Below, piece after piece: positions 58,571-64,000 of a DNA stretch of 64,000 bases. The DNA is taken from contig DATBGS010000122.1 in NCBI GenBank assembly GCA_036557885.1, forward strand, positions 62,001-126,000, written 5' to 3'. Source of the DNA: DATBGS01 sp036557885 (GTDB lineage Bacteria; Chloroflexota; Ktedonobacteria; Ktedonobacterales; DATBGS01). The notes under the pieces are model-generated. The model made no database searches and was not told the origin of the DNA. It saw only the letters and a program-made list of their open reading frames with translations. Position 1 is the first letter of the stretch; the number at the start of each line of letters is the position of its first letter. A program made the translations under genes and the position numbers.

Positions 58571-59626
58571 TTAGCGCGCGGCGCCCAGGTCGCGCGCGGC
58601 GGGTAGGCCATGCAGCGATTCGGCGTGCTGGATCGCTTTGACGATGGCACGTGCCAGCGTGTGCACGGCGGCGGCGCCAAGCATGCTTAACTCCACGCTG
58701 CCGAGGGGCGCGGCTGCGTTTTGCCCATCTGAGCGTCCCATCCCCAGGACAAAGATAGTATCGCCATCAAAGGGCGTATGCACCGGGCGAATTGCCAGTG
58801 CCAGCGCGTCGTGGGCCACGCGGGCCAGGGCGGTGGCGTCAGCTTTGGTCAGCCGGGCCGAGGTTGCAATGGCGGCGATGGTGGTATTTGCCAGCAGTGA
58901 ACCGCCGGGCTGGTTTTGCCTGCTGGCTTCTGGCTGCTGCTGGGCTGCGGGTTCGGCGGCGGGGGCGCTGGGCGTGGCAAGGACTGGCTGGCTTTCAAAG
59001 AAAAAGCCCTGATCGGAGGGGTGGCGGGTGCCTGCCAGAATGCGCTGGTTGTCCGGGTCGCGCACGTCTCCGGCGGCGTTGACGGCGACCAGCGCACCAA
59101 CGAGTGTGCCATCTGGTAAGGTGGCGCTGGCGCTGCCCAGGCCGCCTTTCATGGCCTGGGAGAAGCCAAGGAATTTGCCCACTGTTGCGCCGGTTCCGGC
59201 GCCCACGTTGCCCTGGGCCAGCGGGCCAGAGGCAGCAGCATTGCAGGCGCGCTCCCCAGCAGCAGCATCGGGGCGCACATCGGGGCGGCCAATTCCCAGA
59301 TCAAAGAGCACGGCGGCGGGCACGATGGGGACATGCACCTCGCCAACGCTGTAGCCGATGCCGCGCGCTTCCAGATGACGCATGACTCCGCCAGCGGCGT
59401 CCAGGCCAAAGGCGCTGCCGCCCGTCAGTAGAATGGCATGGACTTCTTGCATCATGGCGTAGGGTTGCAGCAGGTCGGTTTCGCGGGTGCCCGGCGCGCC
59501 ACCGCGCACATCCACGCCCCCAACGGCGGGCCAGTCGCACAAAATGACGGTGCAGCCGGTGGCTGCCTCCAGGTTGGTGTCGTGCCCGACGCGGATGCCT
59601 GGAATATCGGTAATATCGTCGTGCAT
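58571..59626 (-). CDS. P1 family peptidase (DmpA/BapA type)
   Basis: A 351-residue N-terminal nucleophile hydrolase of the S58 family. It has ITDIPGIRVGHDTNLEAATGCTVILCDW at the start, HAILLTGGSAFGLDAAGGVMRHLEARGIGY, and GAGTGATVGKFLGFSQAMKGGLGSAS, which contains the Gly-rich segment around the autocleavage site, followed by VGALVAVNAAGDVRDP. Substrates include beta-amino acid peptides and N-terminal D-amino acids. Location is cytoplasmic. The MFS gene upstream ends 56 bases before the start, so the two may form an operon. Confidence 0.85.
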   Translation of the reverse strand: MHDDITDIPGIRVGHDTNLEAATGCTVILCDWPAVGGVDVRGGAPGTRETDLLQPYAMMQEVHAILLTGGSAFGLDAAGGVMRHLEARGIGYSVGEVHVPIVPAAVLFDLGIGRPDVRPDAAAGERACNAAASGPLAQGNVGAGTGATVGKFLGFSQAMKGGLGSASATLPDGTLVGALVAVNAAGDVRDPDNQRILAGTRHPSDQGFFFESQPVLATPSAPAAEPAAQQQPEASRQNQPGGSLLANTTIAAIATSARLTKADATALARVAHDALALAIRPVHTPFDGDTIFVLGMGRSDGQNAAAPLGSVELSMLGAAAVHTLARAIVKAIQHAESLHGLPAARDLGAAR

Positions 59627-59682
59627 GATGCCTTCGCTGCCTTCCTGCTTCTTTGGCGATTCTCGCTGCTTTCTCCCACTGG

Positions 59683-61062
59683 CTAGTTGCTGCTCAGGAT
59701 TTCTGACGTGGCCTCATCTTGTTCTGTTGCTAGCAGATAGGCGCCGTTGCTGGCTGAATGGCGGTTGCTGTCAAGCGCCACGACCTCTGGAAAGTTGGGA
59801 GGCGTGATTGGTTCAGGCTTGCGCTTGCCGCGTGGGTCGTGGCGGGCGACGATGGCCGAACCAATCAGCGCTGTTACCAGTGTGGCGATGGAAAGGAAGA
59901 TAAAAGGATAGATGCGATGAATGCCGCCCGGCCCGTAGAGGGTGGGCGTGACAATGGCGCTGATAAAGCCGCCTACCATGCCAATTGCATAAAACAAGCC
60001 CTGAATCAGCCCGCGCGCCTCATCTGGCGAGACATCTATCAGGTAACTGTCGGTGGCGGGCTGGAAGAAGCTGACCAGGGTGCCCTCAAAGAAGGCAAAG
60101 AGGCAGATGAGTGGGATGCTGAGCAGCAGGCCATACGAGAGATAGACGACGCTGAGCAGGATGCCCGGAATCAGGACGAGATAGACGCGCCGGTGCCGGT
60201 CCGCAAAGCGCCCGCCAAAGGGCTGAAGGAAGAGTTGGGGCAGGGCAAAGGTGGTGTAGCTGAGGCCGATGAGCGAGAGGCTGGCTGCGTGGGAAAGGCC
60301 CTGCTTGATTGCCAGATCGTTGAGCCAGATGCTCCAGAGCACATTAAAGAGGCCGAGGGCGATATTGCGCCCAAAGGTGAGCGTCATGGCGCCCCAGAGG
60401 TTTACCTTCAGGAGTCGCCGGTCAAACATGCCGAGGGAGATGGCCGCTTCCTCGGTGGAAAGACCCTCTTTGGCGCGGCGATCATCCACACGCAGCAGCG
60501 AGAGCGCGGTGAGGGCAAATGCCATTGCTGAACTGGCGATAAAGGGCGCGGCATAGCCAAACAGGGCCAACTCTGAGCCGATGCCGGGGCCAAGGAGCAG
60601 CCCCACGCTGACGGCGGCGCTGAAGGCGCCATATGCTTCGCCGCGCCGCTCAGGAACGGTGACATCGCCCAGGTAGGCACGCGCGGCGGGCAGGACGCCT
60701 GCCGCGCCGATGCCTTCTACAAAGCGCAGGCCAATAAAGGCCAGGGGATTGGCAAAGACGAGATAGAGCAGGGCGACGACACCATGTATCGCCAGCCCTG
60801 AAACCAGCATGACCCGACGGCCCACGCGGTCGGTGAGCCAGCCGCACGGCAGCAAAAACAGAAAAGTGGCGCCCAGGAAGGCCGCCGACATCAATCCAAT
60901 TTGCTCAGGGGAGGAGCCGGTTTGCTCTGCGTACAGGTTCCGAACCGGAAGCACCACCCCCATGCCCAGAAAGGTGACAAAGACCCCCAGGCAGATGAGC
61001 AGCAAATCTGGGTTGGTGAGCAGATACGAGCCACGAATACGTTTCCACAGGCGTCGAAGCAT
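59683..61062 (-). CDS. Major facilitator superfamily transporter
   Basis: A 459-residue transporter with about twelve transmembrane segments in two blocks of six. The loop GWLTDRVGRRVMLVSGLAIHG (after helix 2) is the MFS motif A; RFADRHRRVYLVLIPGIL is the matching motif in the second half. A long cytoplasmic tail of about 50 residues ends the protein. ATG 61062 has AAGGA 11 bases upstream, while ATG 61083 has no site. A drug or sugar efflux role is plausible but not proven. The P1 peptidase gene follows. Confidence 0.88.
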   Translation of the reverse strand: MLRRLWKRIRGSYLLTNPDLLLICLGVFVTFLGMGVVLPVRNLYAEQTGSSPEQIGLMSAAFLGATFLFLLPCGWLTDRVGRRVMLVSGLAIHGVVALLYLVFANPLAFIGLRFVEGIGAAGVLPAARAYLGDVTVPERRGEAYGAFSAAVSVGLLLGPGIGSELALFGYAAPFIASSAMAFALTALSLLRVDDRRAKEGLSTEEAAISLGMFDRRLLKVNLWGAMTLTFGRNIALGLFNVLWSIWLNDLAIKQGLSHAASLSLIGLSYTTFALPQLFLQPFGGRFADRHRRVYLVLIPGILLSVVYLSYGLLLSIPLICLFAFFEGTLVSFFQPATDSYLIDVSPDEARGLIQGLFYAIGMVGGFISAIVTPTLYGPGGIHRIYPFIFLSIATLVTALIGSAIVARHDPRGKRKPEPITPPNFPEVVALDSNRHSASNGAYLLATEQDEATSEILSSN

Positions 61063-61156
61063 ACGAATAGAAGATCCTTCCATGAAAAGATGAAAAGAGC
61101 ATGGAGTACCCGCGCTGCCAAAACAGCAAGGCCCCTCTAGCAGGATAGCATAATTG

Positions 61157-61606
61157 TCAAGCCTGCTGAGCCGGAGCAAGTTGGACCTGGGGAAGCAAGT
61201 TCAGGTCCACCGCGCGGAAGTGCTCTGGGCCAAGCTCGATGATGCGGGCGCGGAGTCGGCGCGCGTCTGTGATCAGCTTTGCCACCTCTACGCCCTGACA
61301 GCGCGGCGCGAATGCCTCCAGGTAGGCAGCGCCGCTCTCCAGCTTCACGGTGGCGCCATGATAGTTGCCGCGCAGGAGGTGGTAGCAGCCAACGCCCACC
61401 TGAAGGATGCCTTTATAGAGCGTGCGAACGGGGCGCGGCTCGCGGTTCCAGATGTTTTCTAGCGTTTCGTGGCACTCGAAATATTCGCGGTGATTGAATT
61501 GCGCGATGCCACGCAGCAGGTCTGGCGGCGGTGGCTCCTGGCAAGCGTCAGTCATTTCGCCCGTTGCGAGGGCGCGCTGCGCGGGGTCGGGTGGCTGTTT
61601 GGGCAT
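61157..61606 (-). CDS. DUF309 family protein
   Basis: A 149-residue helical protein with the DUF309 signature: LLRGIAQFNHREYFECHETLENIW, then RTLYKGILQVGVGCYHLLRGNYHGATVKLESGAAYLEAF. This His/Glu set (H-x2-EYFECHE) is conserved in the family and may bind metal. No activity is known to me. The ORF is open upstream to 61729, but the region contains the tRNA promoter on the other strand; ATG 61606 is the first credible start. It is the last minus-strand gene before the tRNA. Confidence 0.8.
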   Translation of the reverse strand: MPKQPPDPAQRALATGEMTDACQEPPPPDLLRGIAQFNHREYFECHETLENIWNREPRPVRTLYKGILQVGVGCYHLLRGNYHGATVKLESGAAYLEAFAPRCQGVEVAKLITDARRLRARIIELGPEHFRAVDLNLLPQVQLAPAQQA

Positions 61607-61670
61607 GTATCTGTGCTTTCTTTTGCGGAGATGGTGATATGGAATAGTTCGGTTTTGGTCTTCGGCGGAG

Positions 61671-61700
61671 TTGACAACGGCGCCTCCTGTAGTGTATACT
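61671..61700 (+). promoter_or_regulatory. Sigma-70 promoter of tRNA-His
   Basis: TTGACA (61671-61676) and TATACT (61695-61700) with an 18-base spacer, 21 bases before the tRNA. The same stretch has the inverted repeat TGTAGT/ACTACA (61689-61704) at the -10. Confidence 0.8.
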
Positions 61701-61720
61701 ACAAGGGCGCAAAGCGTTAT

Positions 61721-61799
61721 GGTGACCATAGCTCAATTTGGTTAGAGCACTGGATTGTGGCTCCAGTGGTTGTGGGTTCGAGTCCCATTGGTCACCCCA
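61721..61799 (+). tRNA. tRNA-His (GTG anticodon)
   Basis: Acceptor stem GTGACCA (61722-61728) pairs with TGGTCAC (61789-61795). The anticodon loop is TTGTGGC within CTGGA/TCCAG, giving GTG. The D arm (GCTC/GAGC) and T arm (GTGGG TTCGAGT CCCAT) are normal. A genomic G-1 (61721) pairs with C73 (61796), the hallmark of bacterial tRNA-His, and CCA (61797-61799) is encoded. Length is 79 with CCA. Confidence 0.97.
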
Positions 61800-62030
61800 A
61801 TTTTCCCCACCCCCACAAATCTCCTGCATATGAAGCACTCCAGCACTCTTCTCCGCGCTTTTGGTGTGGAACTTGCTAGATCACAGGACACGTCCTGTAT
61901 TTCCAAAAGGCAAAAGTGGTAGAATACGCGCACAGGGCGTGAGAGATAACCCGCTCCGTTGTTTCCCCAAACAGGAATTTGGTTGGCTTTTTTCTAACAT
62001 TATGCTCATTACGCTTGCTGTGGATAGATC
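61800..62030 (+). promoter_or_regulatory. Spacer with promoter for the DUF503 gene
   Basis: A 231-base spacer. TTGGTT (61981-61986) and TATGCT (62003-62008) with a 16-base spacer lie 22 bases before the DUF503 start; an extended TGGTAGAAT (61917-61925) is a second candidate. ACAGGAC/GTCCTGT (near 61883-61898) forms a short palindrome. Confidence 0.5.
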
Positions 62031-62324
62031 ATGGTCATTGGCGCGTGTCGGATAACCTTGCGTTTGCCTGAAAGCCACTCACTGAAGGACAAGCGCCAGG
62101 TGGTGCAATCGGTGCTGGCGCGGCTGCGCAATCGCTTTCATCTGGCTGCGGCTGAAGTGGAAGATCAGGAAAGTTGGCAAATTGCAACATTAGGGCTGGT
62201 CTGTGTAAGCAATAGTGCAGTAGTGGCAGATGAAGTGCTAACACATGTGGAGGAGTATCTCGTTTCGCTGCGATTGGATGCGCTGGTTATTGATGTTTCG
62301 AGAGAAGTGACCCATATCCTTTAA
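62031..62324 (+). CDS. DUF503 (YlxP-like) protein
   Basis: A 97-residue small protein with the DUF503 pattern: MVIGACRITLRLPESHSLKDKRQ, VLARLRNRFHLAAAEVEDQESWQ and IATLGLVCVSNSAVVADEVL. In many bacteria YlxP lies near infB and rbfA and may act in ribosome or RNA metabolism; here it is detached, between a tRNA and a regulator gene. No active site is known. The start fits the family and a promoter lies close upstream. Confidence 0.85.
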   Translation: MVIGACRITLRLPESHSLKDKRQVVQSVLARLRNRFHLAAAEVEDQESWQIATLGLVCVSNSAVVADEVLTHVEEYLVSLRLDALVIDVSREVTHIL

Positions 62325-62335
62325 TGCCCGCTCAC

Positions 62336-62364
62336 TTGCAATTCAGCCCAAAGAACCATATGAT
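62336..62364 (+). promoter_or_regulatory. Promoter of the sigma-54 activator gene
   Basis: TTGCAA (62336-62341) and TATGAT (62359-62364) with a 17-base spacer, about 85 bases before the start. Confidence 0.6.
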
Positions 62365-62450
62365 GAACCCTTGTGGGTAACTGGATGAGTGTGAGCAGGA
62401 CGCTGAAACGAGAACCAGATTCTCAAAGCACTGAAATGGGAGGATCCTGC

Positions 62451-63947
62451 ATGACCGATACGAATCGCGCGGTTGGTCCTGATGGAGAAGCCAGTGTTGT
62501 GCCTGGTCCACATCGTATTTTGATTGCTGATGATGAGGTTGAAATTCGCGCACTCCTGCGTGATTTGCTGGAGAGCGAAGGGTATCACATTGTAGAAGCG
62601 GATAACCGCGAGCAGGTGCTCCAGATACTGATGCAGCCGGAAGATGAGCGCCCTGATCTGGCCCTGGTGGATGTGCGTATGCCTACGCGCACCGGCGGCG
62701 AGATGGTGCGCAGCGATGCGCCGCGTTCTGCCTTTGGCGAGGATGGCCTGCAAATTCTTCAGACGCTGCGCGAACAGGGCATCGAGGTTCCGGTCATTAT
62801 TATGACGGCCTTTGGCACCTCTGGCATTGCCATCAAAGCAATGCAGCTTGGCGCGTTCGATTACATTACCAAGCCCTTTGATGAACTGGAAGATGTGCTG
62901 CTCAACGTCAATCGCGTTTTTGAATACCAGCGGCTGGCCCAGGAAGTCCGCGAATTGCGCAGGCAGGTGGAAAGCCGCGACCCGACAGATCGCATGGTGG
63001 GCAGCAGCCCGCCGATGATCGAGGTTTTTAAGATGATTGGCCGGGTGGCGCGCACCCCGGCAACGGTGTTGATTACGGGCGAGACGGGCACCGGCAAAGA
63101 GTTGCTGGCCGAGACGATTCATCTGGCCTCAGATCGGCGCACCGGGCCGATGATCAAGGTGAACTGCGCGGCGCTGCCAGAGACGCTGCTGGAAAGCGAA
63201 CTCTTTGGGCACGAGAAGGGCGCGTTTACCGGCGCGATTGCCCAGCACAAAGGCCGCTTTGAGATGGCCCACAAGGGCACGATCTTTTTAGACGAGATTG
63301 GCGAGATGACGCTGGGGACGCAAAAGAAGTTGCTGCGCGTGCTCCAGGAGCATGAAATTGACCGCGTGGGTGGCACGGCGCCGGTCAAAGTGGATGTGCG
63401 GGTGCTGGCCGCGACCAATAAAAATCTGCGCGAGGAGATGCAGGCCGGGCGCTTCCGCGAAGACCTGTTCTATCGCCTGGATGTGATTAAAATCCATATG
63501 CCGCCATTGCGCGAGCGCCGCGATGATATTCCGGCGCTGGTGGCGCATTTCCTGGATAAGCATCGCTTTAGCCCCACCACGCCGCCCGCGCGTATCTCTG
63601 AGGAGGCGCTGGCTATTCTGGAGCGGCACGAGTGGCCGGGCAATGTGCGCGAATTGGAAAGCACGGTGCTGCGCGCGGTGGTGCTCAGCCGGGGCGCGGT
63701 GATTACGCCGCTGCACATTATTTTTGATAACGAACTGAGCCGTTCTGTCGTGGATATTGACCAGAAGGTGCGCCAGCGAACCAGGCTGGAGGATTTACTG
63801 CGCGAGGTGGAGCGGGAGGCGCTGCGTGTCGCTCTGCGCCAATCCGAACAAGACCCGGCGCGCGCCGCCGAGCTTTTGGGCATCAATCCTGAGCAGCTTA
63901 CCCGGCGCTTGCGGGAATTGACGCCCAGCCAGGTTCCGGTGGGCTGA
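62451..63947 (+). CDS. Sigma-54-dependent response regulator (NtrC family)
   Basis: A 498-residue regulator. A receiver (residues 20-155) has IADDEVEIRALL and D74 in LVDVRMP, followed by about 15 inserted residues (TRTGGEMVRSDAPRSAFGED) before the usual DGLxIL, and Lys in ITKPFDE. The AAA+ domain has Walker A GETGTGKE (210-217), GAFTGA (257-262), which contacts sigma-54, and Walker B LDEIGEM. A Fis-like helix-turn-helix ends the protein (ARAAELLGINPEQLTRRLREL). ATG 62451 follows GGGAGG. The sensor kinase is not in the window. The presence of GAFTGA implies rpoN in this genome. Confidence 0.93.
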   Translation: MTDTNRAVGPDGEASVVPGPHRILIADDEVEIRALLRDLLESEGYHIVEADNREQVLQILMQPEDERPDLALVDVRMPTRTGGEMVRSDAPRSAFGEDGLQILQTLREQGIEVPVIIMTAFGTSGIAIKAMQLGAFDYITKPFDELEDVLLNVNRVFEYQRLAQEVRELRRQVESRDPTDRMVGSSPPMIEVFKMIGRVARTPATVLITGETGTGKELLAETIHLASDRRTGPMIKVNCAALPETLLESELFGHEKGAFTGAIAQHKGRFEMAHKGTIFLDEIGEMTLGTQKKLLRVLQEHEIDRVGGTAPVKVDVRVLAATNKNLREEMQAGRFREDLFYRLDVIKIHMPPLRERRDDIPALVAHFLDKHRFSPTTPPARISEEALAILERHEWPGNVRELESTVLRAVVLSRGAVITPLHIIFDNELSRSVVDIDQKVRQRTRLEDLLREVEREALRVALRQSEQDPARAAELLGINPEQLTRRLRELTPSQVPVG

Positions 63948-63948
63948 T

Positions 63949-64000
63949 CTAGCGCGTGATGGGGAGCCTTCTGGCACGCCAGGCGCTCATGCCGCCCACC
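63949..64000 (-). CDS. Rhodanese-like domain protein, C-terminal end (partial)
   Basis: The last 16 codons of a minus-strand gene read VGGMSAWRARRLPITR, stop at 63949-63951. The pattern GGMxAWxxxxLPI is the usual end of a rhodanese domain, which transfers sulfur through an active-site Cys not present here. It converges with the sigma-54 activator, 1 base from its stop. Identity rests on this short tail. Confidence 0.5.
   Translation of the reverse strand, partial: VGGMSAWRARRLPITR

Noticed and set aside
63959..64000. Plus-strand ORF beginning at ATG 63959
   Set aside because: The minus strand reads a rhodanese-like ending with stop, a better explanation than a 14-codon start without a ribosome site.

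Overview
The window reads as a GC-rich bacterial chromosome segment, dense in short-gapped genes, with no phage, insertion sequence, CRISPR array or rRNA. A B12-type ribonucleotide reductase, mevalonate-independent isoprenoid genes (ispD, ispF), a large ECF sigma/anti-sigma pair, a Pil-Chp/Hmp-type chemosensory operon without flagellar genes and many putative GNAT, alpha/beta-hydrolase and P450 accessory genes suggest a Chloroflexota (Ktedonobacteria-like) organism. That placement is inference from gene content and style, not from a marker gene.

Layout. 1-1.6 kb: the 3' end of nrdJ, a small unknown protein and a deoxynucleoside kinase (dNTP supply). 1.7-14.9 kb: a signalling block with a sensor kinase/OmpR regulator pair, a double receiver, a DUF4388-type protein, two single-domain receivers, a CheW, a chemoreceptor without a sensory domain, a 1562-residue CheA hybrid and a small coiled-coil protein. 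15-18.6 kb: leuB, two acetyltransferases and an ArsR-DUF2087 regulator, separated by repeat-rich spacers. 18.8-24.9 kb: an NfeD protease plus SPFH protein, pyrE-like phosphoribosyltransferase, and the TldD/TldE protease pair. 25-28.3 kb: ABC-F ATPase, hydrolase, coaE. 28.4-31.8 kb (minus strand): cytochrome P450, fchA-folD one-carbon genes, a small ABM-like protein. 32-36.9 kb (plus strand): nth, SnoaL-like protein, threonine aldolase, winged-helix AlkZ-like protein, GNAT, hydrolase. 37-40.8 kb (minus strand): membrane hydrolase, zinc-ribbon membrane protein, glutaredoxin. 41-43.7 kb: ECF sigma factor and anti-sigma factor. 43.7-57.4 kb (minus strand): rlmB, cysS, ispF, an exported Cys-rich protein, ispD, a PIN/TRAM protein, radA, clpC and an rpsA-like S1 protein. 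57.8-64 kb: Nudix hydrolase, P1 peptidase, MFS transporter, DUF309 protein, tRNA-His, DUF503 protein, sigma-54 activator and the tail of a rhodanese-like gene.

The regulatory features are the most distinctive part. A 22-codon upstream ORF with three Cys codons among four (CACC) precedes cysS and looks like a cysteine-sensing leader peptide. The S1-protein leader carries an intrinsic terminator about 75-95 nt after a strong promoter. Intergenic spacers carry at least two families of dispersed palindromic repeats, one with perfect 26-bp terminal inverted repeats. All coordinates and motifs were read by eye; no search or folding program was run.
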